Origin: Rubinisphaera margarita
GTDB lineage: Bacteria; Planctomycetota; Planctomycetia; Planctomycetales; Planctomycetaceae
NCBI RefSeq assembly: GCF_022267515.1
Contig: NZ_JAKFGB010000013.1
Span: forward strand, 1-64,000
Direction: 5' to 3'
Length of the DNA: 64,000 nucleotides
Within the stretch, counting starts at the first letter, position 1. Every line of letters begins with the position of its first letter. Below, one piece after another: positions 21,690 to 29,770 of the stretch. The position numbers were made by a program, and so were the translations under genes. The notes below the pieces were generated by a model that was not told the DNA's origin, ran no database searches, and worked only from the letters and a program-made list of their open reading frames with translations.

Positions 21690-22045
21690 CTATCGTAGAA
21701 ACTCTACGAGCGATCCGACGATCAAGTGCCATTCGAGAAATGGTTCCGCTCGCTTCACGAAAATGCTGCTGCGAAAGTGACGGCGGCCATCAGGAGGATG
21801 GAGAAGCAATCGAAGCGATCGTCGGCGGAGAGGTTGAACTTTCAGAAGCCCTGCTCCGCGACTACATCAACGCCACAGTGGGTTTCAAAAGCGTTGGCAC
21901 AGCAATAAATAAATCTCCGAAAAGTATCATGTGAATGCTCAGCCGCGATGGAAATCCGAACGTCAACAACCTCTTCAGCGTGACGAGGTTGTTGCAGGAC
22001 GATGCGGGAGTGGAGTTTAAGGTGGTAGCCGCGAAGGCTAAGGGG
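21690..22045 (+). pseudogene. Decayed HigB/RelE-type toxin and HTH antitoxin pair
   Basis: The toxin remnant is readable from about 21699 (frame starting after a TAG) as ...YERSDDQ then VPFEKWFRSLHENAAAKV and IRRMEK, the N-terminal half of a phage-Gp49/HigB-like RelE toxin. Its C-terminal half and the antitoxin start are missing; a frame change then leads directly to LSEALLRDYINATVGF and KSVGTAINKSPKSIM, the helix-turn-helix of the cognate antitoxin. A TGA at 21932-21934 interrupts the antitoxin where relatives have an arginine (a CGA-to-TGA change would explain it), after which MLSRDGNPNVNNLFSV continues in the same frame. Deletion, frameshift and nonsense together show that the module is dead. 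Confidence 0.78.
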
Positions 22046-22137
22046 AGGAAGACGAACGCTGGGTTTGATCGCGGAGTCGTTTTCAGAATCCTCGTCAGGC
22101 GGTGCCTGACCTACGAGACTGACCTGCGGGACTCGGT

Positions 22138-22833
22138 TCAATAGAAGTCGTAGTAGATCTTCCATTCGGCGGTGTGTGGATTTCGGTAGAACTGCAGAGA
22201 GCCGCCGTCGACGACGTTCAGATTGATTTTTGAATCAGACGAGATCTGGAAAGCGAATTCAAATCCATCGCCGGGATCAATGCCCGATTGACAAAAGGAC
22301 GGGTAGCCTCCGACCTTATGCACATAATGGTGCTCGCCCAGATCGTAGTAATCATTGATCTCACCGCTGGCTTCCAGAGCGAGAATTTCATCGCTCATCT
22401 CCTCGGTTAGCCCTCCTCCATCCCAACAGGGCCATTCGTCATCGATCCGCTGAAATGAAACGGGGAATGGGTTAAGGAATGATCGGGGCGATGGCCAATC
22501 TCGTTGAACAAGATCTGCCATGTTCGAGTATTCGCGAACGATCCACTTTTCGCCCATCGGCTCGAATTCGTCTGGAAGCGAAGTTCCGATGAAGACGGTT
22601 ACCAGTGCAACGCCTTCAAGACATGCAGGCACGAAGGGTAACGATGCCAGGCAGATTTGCGCAAGCGGAAGTAAGGGATCGCCCACCGAGTTAACGGGCA
22701 TCTCTTCATCCGGACCAGACAGGAACACTCGACCAAGCCAACTCTCCGTCGGCTCGCCAGTCGGCCTGAAACCACCAGCAGTAAGTTTGACGGCGGATTT
22801 CGCCAGGCGGGAACGTATCTCTTCGGGAGTCAT
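22138..22833 (-). CDS. DUF1963 (YwqG-like) protein
   Basis: 231 aa cytoplasmic protein. The pattern (N-terminal helix MTPEEIRSRLAKSAVKL, SWLGRVFLSGPDEEMPVN, LLPLAQICLASLPFVP, and near the end HKVGGYPSFCQSG and GDGFEFAFQISSD) matches the DUF1963/YwqG family, a beta-rich fold with no established activity, often next to polymorphic toxin immunity genes. Here it adjoins the toxin-antitoxin relic but I see no toxin gene. Predicted soluble; no catalytic residues to name. Confidence 0.82.
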   Translation of the reverse strand: MTPEEIRSRLAKSAVKLTAGGFRPTGEPTESWLGRVFLSGPDEEMPVNSVGDPLLPLAQICLASLPFVPACLEGVALVTVFIGTSLPDEFEPMGEKWIVREYSNMADLVQRDWPSPRSFLNPFPVSFQRIDDEWPCWDGGGLTEEMSDEILALEASGEINDYYDLGEHHYVHKVGGYPSFCQSGIDPGDGFEFAFQISSDSKINLNVVDGGSLQFYRNPHTAEWKIYYDFY

Positions 22834-23367
22834 GATCTACCTGCTCGACAAACTCGAAATACACCACCAAAATTGAATATGGACCACACTGAGATTCTAA
22901 TGATTCTTCAAGCAGAGGGGGCCCGCAGAATCCCCGCCGATCAGCATTGTAGACGAGGCTCCCTCCTGCCGTACATAACAGAAAAAACCGGAGCCCGGCG
23001 GTGTTGCCGAACTCCGGTTTGGAATTCCGGCGGGATGGCCCGGAGGTTTACCTCCGGGTTGCGCCAGCAACAAGCAGTTGCCCATTGAGGCCGTTGGCTT
23101 GAAGGAACTCGAGCGTTCGAAAGACGTCTTTACCATCTCAGGTTGAGGTCAGCGACGTTCTGTTGTCGAGGCCCCGAATGACGTCGAGACTCGCCCGACT
23201 GTTCACGGAGATGGAGAACAGAGATACTGCATTCTCGCTCGCCGCGTTGCAGCATACGGGGCTTCCGAAAATCACTTCGGAGCCGAGGGGACGATTGCTG
23301 CGAGCGCGGGAAGGTTGTGAGTATTGCAGTTCACTCGGCGGCTGCGGTCGTTGAGAAAGGGGATCCC
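22834..23367. other. Gap with hairpins and a possible 3' gene remnant
   Basis: On the minus strand a short open stretch (23137-23048) reads GKDVFRTLEFLQANGLNG then LLVAGATRR and TAA. Its stop lies inside a perfect 9-bp hairpin CCCGGAGGT-tt-ACCTCCGGG (23039-23058), and a canonical minus-strand terminator follows. A TGA immediately precedes the stretch, so no intact gene exists. I read this as the 3' end of a lost minus-strand gene. The plus strand shows nothing supported before 23368. Confidence 0.4.
22982..23020 (-). terminator. Minus-strand rho-independent terminator without an intact gene
   Basis: AAACCGGAG (22985-22993) pairs perfectly with CTCCGGTTT (23012-23020), with an inner CGGC/GCCG pairing. 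On the minus strand the hairpin ends in TTTTTT (22982-22987). The nearest intact minus gene upstream is over 1.8 kb away and on the other side of plus-strand genes. Confidence 0.7.
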
Positions 23368-24003
23368 ATGGCAGGCAAACTGACCGTCGACGATGTTGAC
23401 TCATTCATGCGGCGTTTCAAACTGCTCATCGGCGGCATCATCGTGCTGTTCTTTCTTCCGCTGGTTATCTATGCCTTTTATCTCGACCAGCGGCTGGACA
23501 AGTTCGAAGCGACGCTCCGCCCGAGTCCGCCGCAGGAGCTGGAAGTCGGTGAACTGGCTCGGGGAGATCTGTTTCATGTCGCCACCAATCCGGTGGAAGG
23601 GCAGATCGTGTACGTGCCGGCTTACTCGCACGTTTATCACGGCGACGGCAAACCGCATTTGCTGACGATCACGCTCAGCGTTCGCAACACCAGCATGGAG
23701 AGTGAAATCGTCGTCCGGTCGATCCGGTATTTCGACACCAAAGGTGTTGAGGTCCGCTCCTATCTGGAGAAACCCGTTCGGCTGCCGCCTCTCGGGACAA
23801 CGGAACTGGTTGTCGAACGGGACGACGCCTCCGGCGGCAGCGGAGCGAACTTCATCGTCGAATGGTACGCCGACAAACCAGTGACCGAGCCGATCATCGA
23901 AGCGGTGATGATCGACACCGGTTCTCAGCAGGGCATTTCCTTCGTCCGCCGCGGTTTCGTGATTGGCGAAGCTGCTTCCGATGAAGAAAGCAACGATGAT
24001 TGA
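23368..24003 (+). CDS. DUF3124 membrane-anchored protein
   Basis: 211 aa. One N-terminal membrane helix (LLIGGIIVLFFLPLVIYAFY, residues ~18-37) followed by an exported beta-rich domain. GQIVYVPAYSHVYHGDGKP, LTITLSVRNTSMESEI, IRYFDTKGVEVRSYL and GGSGANFIVEWYAD match DUF3124, a family of unknown function with immunoglobulin-like strands. AAAGGGG before the ATG at 23368 and the membrane helix favour this start over the GTG at 23317. The tail is acidic (EAASDEESNDD). The HdeD-like gene follows 135 bases later. Confidence 0.85.
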   Translation: MAGKLTVDDVDSFMRRFKLLIGGIIVLFFLPLVIYAFYLDQRLDKFEATLRPSPPQELEVGELARGDLFHVATNPVEGQIVYVPAYSHVYHGDGKPHLLTITLSVRNTSMESEIVVRSIRYFDTKGVEVRSYLEKPVRLPPLGTTELVVERDDASGGSGANFIVEWYADKPVTEPIIEAVMIDTGSQQGISFVRRGFVIGEAASDEESNDD

Positions 24004-24138
24004 TCCGGCAATCGCCGGGTACAGATGAGTTTGCTGGCCTTCATAGAATCTTCCAGCAGGATCTGTAAGCTCTCTGAGAAGGACAGCCGGAACCCGCAAA
24101 CGTGGAGTGCTTTTCATCTGATCTTCGGGAGACGAGTC

Positions 24139-24768
24139 ATGTCGTTGCCAGAGAGCGTCAATCCGTCGGTGGAAACAACTATGGCCAGCGCAGCAGCCGG
24201 GCGGTTTCGAATCGATGAGCTGGGCAGGCGGTGGAGCTGGTTCGTCGGCCTGGGTGTGGTGACGCTGATTTTCGGAGCGATCATCATCACCTATTCGATC
24301 GTCGCCACACTGGCGATGGTGATCGTTCTGGGTGTCCTGATGCTGGCCGCCGGGGTGCTGGAAGCGGCTCTCGCGTTCCTGGTCAAGAACTGGGAAGGGT
24401 TCTTTCTTTCCCTGTTGATGGGCCTTCTGTATGCGGTCGGAGGACTGGTTCTGGTTGCCAACCCAGCCGCCTCGGCTGCCGCGTTCACGCTTGTGATCGC
24501 GCTTATGCTGATCTTCGGCGGCGTCTTCCGAATCCTCGTCGCCAGCGCCGATCGGTTCCCCAACTGGACCTGGCTCCTGATGCACGGCGTCCTTTCCGTG
24601 CTGCTTGGCGTGCTGATCTGGAGCAAGTGGCCCGCGTCGGGGCTCTGGGTAATCGGTCTGTTCATCGGGATCGATATGATCGTGAATGGCTGGACGCTCA
24701 TCATGCTCGGAATGGCCGCCAAAAAGGTGCACCAGTCCGCAGTCGAGATTCAGAATCGACTGAGCTGA
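24139..24768 (+). CDS. HdeD/DUF308 family membrane protein
   Basis: 209 aa with six hydrophobic helices arranged as three repeats (for example FVGLGVVTLIFGAIIITYSI, MVIVLGVLMLAAGVLEAAL, GLWVIGLFIGIDMIVNGWTL), the pattern of HdeD-type DUF308 proteins. HdeD is linked to acid resistance in E. coli, but most relatives are uncharacterised. GGGAGACGA before ATG 24139 fixes the start; a longer frame from 24025 is not needed. It ends 30 bases before the end of the convergent DUF1080 gene. Confidence 0.88.
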   Translation: MSLPESVNPSVETTMASAAAGRFRIDELGRRWSWFVGLGVVTLIFGAIIITYSIVATLAMVIVLGVLMLAAGVLEAALAFLVKNWEGFFLSLLMGLLYAVGGLVLVANPAASAAAFTLVIALMLIFGGVFRILVASADRFPNWTWLLMHGVLSVLLGVLIWSKWPASGLWVIGLFIGIDMIVNGWTLIMLGMAAKKVHQSAVEIQNRLS

Positions 24769-24798
24769 GTCCGCTTCACGATCCGGGAAAACCGCCGG

Positions 24799-25668
24799 TT
24801 ACGGCAGTTGATCCGGAAGCGGGCGGAGTTCGAGTTTGCGGACGAACATCTCGGCTCCTTCGGTCTGCAGCAGGATCTTTCCCTGTGACGGCACGACGTC
24901 TTCGGCTCGGTTCACGATCACGCCATTGACACGATAGGTCAGCGTGTCGCCGTTGACGAAACACTCGAGGGTCGTCCATTCCTGACCCGGACTCTCAACG
25001 TCGTTGGCTCCACGGAAGTTGAGGACGTCTTTCCAGTCCGGATCGCGGCCGGACCAGTTAATCCGTCCGCTGGTGAAGGTTTTCTTCTCTCCGCCGGGTG
25101 TCCAGACCGCTTCGCCGTCGCGGTCCAGCGTAACCTCGCTGGTGGCGGAAGCGTGGATCGTCTCACCGTTCTCGTCTTTCCCCTGCAGGACAAGGATGTC
25201 GCCGACGCCGCCTTCGATGATCTGACATTCCACCGAGGTCATCCACGGGCCGGGCTGAGTTGCCGAGCCGCCGAAGTTTCCGTCCGGCCCCTGACAATGC
25301 AGCAGCAGTCCGCCATCACGGGCTCGATCTTTGCGGGTTCGCCAGGTCGCCGTGCCCCAGCGGTACTCCATCACGAGGTAATAGTTCGCGTACTCCTCGC
25401 GAGTGATGAGTCCTCCGAAACCGTCGCCGGAAATGCGAAGGATTCCATCCGGTTTGAGCGTGAAGACGCCCCGGGGATCTTCATGGCGATCGTCAGTCAG
25501 CCACGTGTACCAGTGCGTCTTGAGATCTTTCGACGGTACGAGCGTGATGGTCTTTTCAGGGACGACGGCTGGAGTCTTCTTCTCAGGTTCAGCCGCGGTG
25601 GCGTGGTTGACGAGAAGAGAGGTCAGGGAAACAGCAAAAAGAGCGGAGAGGCAAAGACGTCTGATCAT
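24799..25668 (-). CDS. Secreted DUF1080 (3-keto-disaccharide hydrolase) domain protein
   Basis: 289 aa. The signal peptide MIRRLCLSALFAVSLTSLLV ends at about NHATA|AE. The rest is one concanavalin-like beta-sandwich of the DUF1080 family: HWYTWLTDDR, GILRISGDGFGGLITREEY, a glycan-binding-like WRTRKDRARDGGLLLH stretch, SVECQIIEGGVGD and a last strand MFVRKLELRPL. DUF1080 proteins are extracytoplasmic, abundant in planctomycetes, and some cleave 3-keto-glycosides. No partner oxidoreductase is adjacent. Confidence 0.9.
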   Translation of the reverse strand: MIRRLCLSALFAVSLTSLLVNHATAAEPEKKTPAVVPEKTITLVPSKDLKTHWYTWLTDDRHEDPRGVFTLKPDGILRISGDGFGGLITREEYANYYLVMEYRWGTATWRTRKDRARDGGLLLHCQGPDGNFGGSATQPGPWMTSVECQIIEGGVGDILVLQGKDENGETIHASATSEVTLDRDGEAVWTPGGEKKTFTSGRINWSGRDPDWKDVLNFRGANDVESPGQEWTTLECFVNGDTLTYRVNGVIVNRAEDVVPSQGKILLQTEGAEMFVRKLELRPLPDQLP

Positions 25669-25943
25669 GGCGGCAGGTTCCCGGTGCTAAAGGCAAAGTG
25701 GGGAGGAAGGTCGTCCACGGGAGTGGACAGGCAGGTGGGCCGGTGAGCAGCGGAATCGATTGTACGAAACTCGGCTCCGAATCGCGAATCCAAAGCCCCT
25801 GTACTCTCTTCAAGGGAGGAACGGTCCTGATTGTCGATCCTTTCCCGGGCGAATTCAATCGGGTATACAGACGGCAGGAAGACCCACGAACTGACGTCCA
25901 GTTTGTCGCGAACCTGAATCCCACTCACAGAGGAAAGTCGCCC

Positions 25944-26867
25944 ATGAAGAATCTTGTTTTCACCGTTGCAGGTCTACTGATGTTGTCGAACGTCGCTTTG
26001 GCGCAGAAGAAGCAGTTTGAAGTCGGGCAGCCGCTCGGTGCGGTGAATGAAGCCGGTCAGTTCGTCAAGATCAGCGACAATGTCAAAGTCTATGGCAGCT
26101 TCCGGTTCGCCGAGAGCGTCACTTACGATCCGGTTCGCGATCTGCTGGTCGTCATGAACGCCGGCGTGCCCCAGGATCAGCAGGAAAACGATGGCTACGT
26201 CTCTCTGTTGAATCCGGATGGTTCCGTGCATACCACAAAGTGGATCGGCGCGAGCCGCAATGGCCTCACGCTGAATCACCCGCTCGGCAGTGCCGTTCTC
26301 GACGGCGTTCTTTACACCGCTGATATGGATACCGTGCGGACGTTCGACCTCGAAACGGGCGAACCCGGCCGCTCGTATCACGTGCCTGGCTCGACGTTTC
26401 TCAACGGAATCGGAGTCGCGAAAGACGGCACGATGTTTGTCTCGAACACGCGTCCGCCGGAACGGGTTTACAAAATCACCGCCGACGGCGACGTCTCCAC
26501 GTTTGTCGATGGCAAGCCTCTGGTGAATCCGAACGGCGTCGCCATCGATACTGATGGCAATGTGGTTGTCGTCAATGTGGGAGACAACGCGGTGATGACG
26601 TTCGACCCGGAGAACGGCAAGCTGCTCAAGACGGAGCACGCGGTTGAAGGGGGCAACGATGGCATCGTGATTCTGAAAGACGGGACCAAGTATGTGAGCA
26701 GCGTTCGCTTCGGCAGCGTCTCGGAGATCAAGCCAGGGCAGTCGGCTCGCATGATCGCCGCCGGGATTCCGAGTGCCGCTTCCATGGGTTACGACCCGAA
26801 ACGAAACCAACTGGTGATCCCGATGAATAACAACAACGCCGTCGCTTTCATTAAGCTGGGCGAATAG
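25944..26867 (+). CDS. Secreted SMP-30/NHL-like beta-propeller protein
   Basis: 307 aa. MKNLVFTVAGLLMLSNVALA is a clear signal peptide. The mature part has repeated propeller blades such as SVTYDPVRDLLVVMNAG, NGIGVAKDGTMFVSNT, NGVAIDTDGNVVVVNVGDNA and VMTFDPENGKLLKT, typical of SMP-30/gluconolactonase/LRE and NHL propellers. AGAGGAAAG precedes ATG 25944, and the long upstream frame from 25698 has no protein-like content. Probable envelope or periplasmic protein; lactonase activity is only suggested by fold. A strong bidirectional terminator follows. Confidence 0.88.
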   Translation: MKNLVFTVAGLLMLSNVALAQKKQFEVGQPLGAVNEAGQFVKISDNVKVYGSFRFAESVTYDPVRDLLVVMNAGVPQDQQENDGYVSLLNPDGSVHTTKWIGASRNGLTLNHPLGSAVLDGVLYTADMDTVRTFDLETGEPGRSYHVPGSTFLNGIGVAKDGTMFVSNTRPPERVYKITADGDVSTFVDGKPLVNPNGVAIDTDGNVVVVNVGDNAVMTFDPENGKLLKTEHAVEGGNDGIVILKDGTKYVSSVRFGSVSEIKPGQSARMIAAGIPSAASMGYDPKRNQLVIPMNNNNAVAFIKLGE

Positions 26868-26885
26868 TAGTCGCTGAAACGAAAA

Positions 26886-26925
26886 GCAGCCGGGATGCGA
26901 CAAACATCCCGGCTGCGTTCATTTT
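26886..26925. terminator. Bidirectional terminator between convergent genes
   Basis: Perfect 12-bp stem GCAGCCGGGATG (26886-26897) with CATCCCGGCTGC (26905-26916) and a T-rich 3' side (GTTCATTTT); on the minus strand it ends in CTTTTC. It serves the propeller gene and the convergent gene at 26940. Confidence 0.8.
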
Positions 26926-26939
26926 CGCTTCGCGAACGA

Positions 26940-28031
26940 TTATCGCTCGTCGCGGTTCCGTTCCCGTGATTTCTGCTGCTTCTGTTCCCATTGCTCTGCC
27001 CGTTCTTTCAAAGCGGACATCGCGTCGAGAACTTCATCCGCGTCGCCGCGATATTCGGCTTTCACGGTATCGCCTTCCTGCTTCACTTGAGCGTGAGTGA
27101 AGACCTGCTGGAGCCGCTCTTCGTTGCCGGCCCACAGTTTGGCGAAGGCCATCAGGCCATCGATTGTATTCTTCACCTGTCCGGCGACCTGTTCGGAGTT
27201 GGCCTGAAGAGTCACGTCTTTGAACGCTTCGCCGTTGTTTTCACCGACCGCATAGGTGATTTGCTGATGTTGCTGGAGAATCGGAAAGAATCCGTCTCGC
27301 TGGGAAATCGACTGCAAATTGGTGGCCGCTCCGTAGAAGACTGAACCCTGAGGAACCTTGGCGGTCAATGGGGAGTCAGCTCCCTCCAGCGATTTGCTCT
27401 CGCCGCTCAGCAAAGCGATGGCTCGGTCAGCCAGTTCCTGAGACGAACTCAGCACGACCTGTTCTCCGTCGACCAGGACAACGACCATCGTCTCCGGCTG
27501 TCCCATTCGCGGGCCAGACCGCTCCCGATCAGCAGAACGGTTATTCTTCGAGGACTTATCCCGGGCCTGATCCCGATGAGCACGATCACCATGTTCAGCT
27601 CCGTGATGTTCGCCCTTTGTCTTCGTGATGACGAAGGCAGGATGACCGCCGATCTTCATCGACTTCACCTTGTCCTTACTGCGGATTTCCTTCTGCACCT
27701 TCTGCATATCGTAGCTGGCGAGCACGATCATTGTGCCCGTATGGGCTTCATAGGTCGAACCAAATGCCGTCACGCCCTTCAGGCCGTCCTTCAGATCGAC
27801 ACCGTACTTCTCCTGAAATTTCTGTTCGGCTTTCTCGATGTCATCCGCTTTCTTCTCACGCATCTTCCCGGCAAGAGCCGTCTGCTGGAAGGCGTCGAAG
27901 TCGACATGCATCACCCACTTCGCATCAGCGGGAACATGGGCGGCATTCAGAGACTCAGCCGAGGCCTGGCTCGACAATCCGACGACACAGGCTGCCGCCA
28001 GCATCAGAGAATGGCAGGGTGTAAGCTTCAT
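26940..28031 (-). CDS. Secreted protein of unknown function (planctomycete-type)
   Basis: 363 aa. Signal peptide MKLTPCHSLMLAAACVVGLS ending near QASA. The mature N-terminus WVMHVDFDAFQQTALAGKM and the later ADRAIALLSGESKSLEGAD resemble DUF3352-like secreted proteins common in planctomycetes. A hydrophilic linker of about 40 residues rich in H, K, R, D and S (GEHHGAEHGDRAHRDQARDK) splits the protein. The C-terminus is helical and charged. AAAGGAG precedes ATG 28031; the longer frame from 28124 is not supported. Role unknown. Confidence 0.78.
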   Translation of the reverse strand: MKLTPCHSLMLAAACVVGLSSQASAESLNAAHVPADAKWVMHVDFDAFQQTALAGKMREKKADDIEKAEQKFQEKYGVDLKDGLKGVTAFGSTYEAHTGTMIVLASYDMQKVQKEIRSKDKVKSMKIGGHPAFVITKTKGEHHGAEHGDRAHRDQARDKSSKNNRSADRERSGPRMGQPETMVVVLVDGEQVVLSSSQELADRAIALLSGESKSLEGADSPLTAKVPQGSVFYGAATNLQSISQRDGFFPILQQHQQITYAVGENNGEAFKDVTLQANSEQVAGQVKNTIDGLMAFAKLWAGNEERLQQVFTHAQVKQEGDTVKAEYRGDADEVLDAMSALKERAEQWEQKQQKSRERNRDER

Positions 28032-28243
28032 AGGTAACTCCTTTCGATGAGTGAGATCCGCCTCAGCAAACCAGCGGATGCAATTGTAGAATCCAGAATG
28101 GATACCCATTGACCAGACGAGCAAGTCTCGCGCCGGACGACCATCGATCGCAAACTGCCTCCGCTCGATTCTCGGTGCAGACGGTCACGGCGGCGATTAG
28201 AATGCGGGGAGACCCGTACCGTTCTCTTGCGAAAGTTCTCATC

Positions 28244-28687
28244 ATGATTCGCGAAGCATTTCCTTATCTCCGCGTCGCCAACGCGGCTGCTGCGATCGAC
28301 TTTTATCAGAAGGCGTTCGGTGCGACCGAGAAGCTTCGGCTCAGCGAACCGGGCGGCCGCATCGGACATGCTGAACTGCTCTTCGGAGAGTTTGTCGTGA
28401 TGATTTCCGACGAGTATCCCGAGTTCGGCATCCATGGTCCGCAGCACTTCGGAGGGACCGGCTCTTCGGTGCATCTGCATGTCGACAATGTCGATGCGCT
28501 GGTCCAACAGGCGGAAGCAGCCGGAGCAGAAGTCATCATGCCTCCCCGCGACCAGTTCTATGGCGAACGAGCCGGCAAAGTGAAAGACCCCTTCGGCCAC
28601 GAATGGCTGATTGGCTCTCAAATCGAAGAGGTCTCGCCGGAAGAAATGCAGCGCCGCTTTACGGCGATGTTCGAAGGAATGGAATAG
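28244..28687 (+). CDS. VOC superfamily protein (glyoxalase/bleomycin-resistance fold)
   Basis: 147 aa. Two beta-alpha-beta-beta-beta modules: IREAFPYLRVANAAAAIDFY with the following LLFGEFVVMIS, then VHLHVDNVDALVQQAEAAG and KVKDPFGHEWLIGSQIE. This is the PhnB/YncB-like VOC arrangement, with metal-ligand candidates His (VHLHV) and Glu (HEWLI). Family members include glyoxalases, dioxygenases and resistance proteins, so function is open. ATG 28244 gives the standard N-terminus; the frame upstream to 28109 is not needed. Confidence 0.9.
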   Translation: MIREAFPYLRVANAAAAIDFYQKAFGATEKLRLSEPGGRIGHAELLFGEFVVMISDEYPEFGIHGPQHFGGTGSSVHLHVDNVDALVQQAEAAGAEVIMPPRDQFYGERAGKVKDPFGHEWLIGSQIEEVSPEEMQRRFTAMFEGME

Positions 28688-28779
28688 CGGCGTCTTTCCG
28701 AACCAATTGCATCGATGGCTGTCTTCGCAATCTGAACGTCTAAGCAGAAGTCCCTGAAATCGAAGTCTGAGAGTGAGCG

Positions 28780-29328
28780 ATGAATCTGGATTCTCTGCAG
28801 AATGAATGTCTGGCTGGGGAACGACACAAGTTTCTGCACTTCTGGGGCCACCAGCCGCGAAAGACCGGTGTCGTCGATGAGAGTTGCATGAGCCAGTGGT
28901 ATCCCGCTGGATTTAACGTCGAAGGAATCCTTTACCCGACCGCGGAACACTACATGATGGCCGCGAAAGCCAGGCTCTTCGACGATCGAACCACGGAGCA
29001 GTCGATTCTCAACTCGCCTCATCCCGGAGCCGCGAAAAAGCTCGGACGACAAGTCTCTGGTTTCGATGAGCATCTCTGGGAGCAATCGCGAGAGCAGATT
29101 GTTCTGGATGCCAACCGGGCGAAGTTCTCCCAACACTCTTTATTGCTGGATTTCCTCTTACGAACAGGAGCGCGAATACTGGTCGAAGCGAGCCCGCATG
29201 ACAGAATCTGGGGAATCGGTCTATCGGCTCGCGATGCTGCCGCCCACGATCCGCTTCAATGGCTGGGACTCAATCTGCTTGGCTTTGCGTTGATGCGAGT
29301 CCGTGATGATCTAAGTCTGCAACAATAA
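28780..29328 (+). CDS. NADAR domain protein (YbiA-like)
   Basis: 182 aa, single NADAR domain. Marks are HKFLHFWGHQPRK, the QWYPAGFNVEGILYPTAEHY stretch with conserved E-H, MMAAKARLFDD and the C-terminal SPHDRIWGIGLSARD. YbiA/RibX relatives cleave the glycosidic bond of early riboflavin intermediates, and other NADAR proteins remove ADP-ribose from DNA guanine as antidotes to DarT-like enzymes. Which applies cannot be told from the sequence; an ADP-ribosylglycohydrolase-like stub 15 bases downstream hints at ADP-ribose metabolism. Confidence 0.9.
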   Translation: MNLDSLQNECLAGERHKFLHFWGHQPRKTGVVDESCMSQWYPAGFNVEGILYPTAEHYMMAAKARLFDDRTTEQSILNSPHPGAAKKLGRQVSGFDEHLWEQSREQIVLDANRAKFSQHSLLLDFLLRTGARILVEASPHDRIWGIGLSARDAAAHDPLQWLGLNLLGFALMRVRDDLSLQQ

Positions 29329-29343
29329 AGCTGCGAGGTCGTC

Positions 29344-29523
29344 ATGAGTAACAACCAGTCACATCTGGTCCGCGTTTCCCTCGAACGACTTTCCGTTGGC
29401 GAGGCGTTTGGACAGCAATTCTTCTATCCCGGCGTTGTGGTAGCGGCGGATCCTTCACGGTCGCCGGCTCCTTTGGAAGCGTTGAAATGGCAGGCCGTGG
29501 CGTCACCTGGTCTGCCCACGTAG
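29344..29523 (+). pseudogene. Truncated ADP-ribosylglycohydrolase-like N-terminus
   Basis: An ATG 15 bases after the NADAR stop opens 59 codons. The first half, VRVSLERLSVGEAFGQQFF, looks like the conserved N-terminal helix (SLxGLSVGDAFG) of ADP-ribosylglycohydrolases, where this glycine-rich turn precedes the metal-binding TDDT stretch. After about residue 28 the similarity stops and a TAG ends the frame. The metal-binding and catalytic parts are absent here and in the next 250 bases, so I read this as a 5' remnant. The identification rests on one motif. Confidence 0.55.
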
Positions 29524-29770
29524 CCATCGGAACCCGCCCCCGATAATTCCCACGAAACGGAGGCTGGCGTTGCTTTGAACGGTCGTTAAACTGGACGAAG
29601 TCGATCTTATACTCCGTTGCTGGAGGGAATCGCGTATCGGTCCCGCAGGCAGCTGTTTTTCCTTACGTTTTGAGAGCGAGTCGGGCTCGCGTCGGTTGTC
29701 CTGTTTCAGGCGGATCTGACCCTGACCGGAGAGAACTGACCGAAGACACCGCGGGCGGACGAACAGCCGA
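29524..29770. other. Leader region of the large hybrid kinase
   Basis: About 250 bases after the hydrolase stub and before the kinase start. No open frame of merit and no strong hairpin. It presumably carries the kinase promoter. Confidence 0.4.

Noticed and set aside
23401..24732. 443-codon minus-strand frame
   Set aside because: Antisense to both the DUF3124 and HdeD-like genes, which have clear families and start sites.
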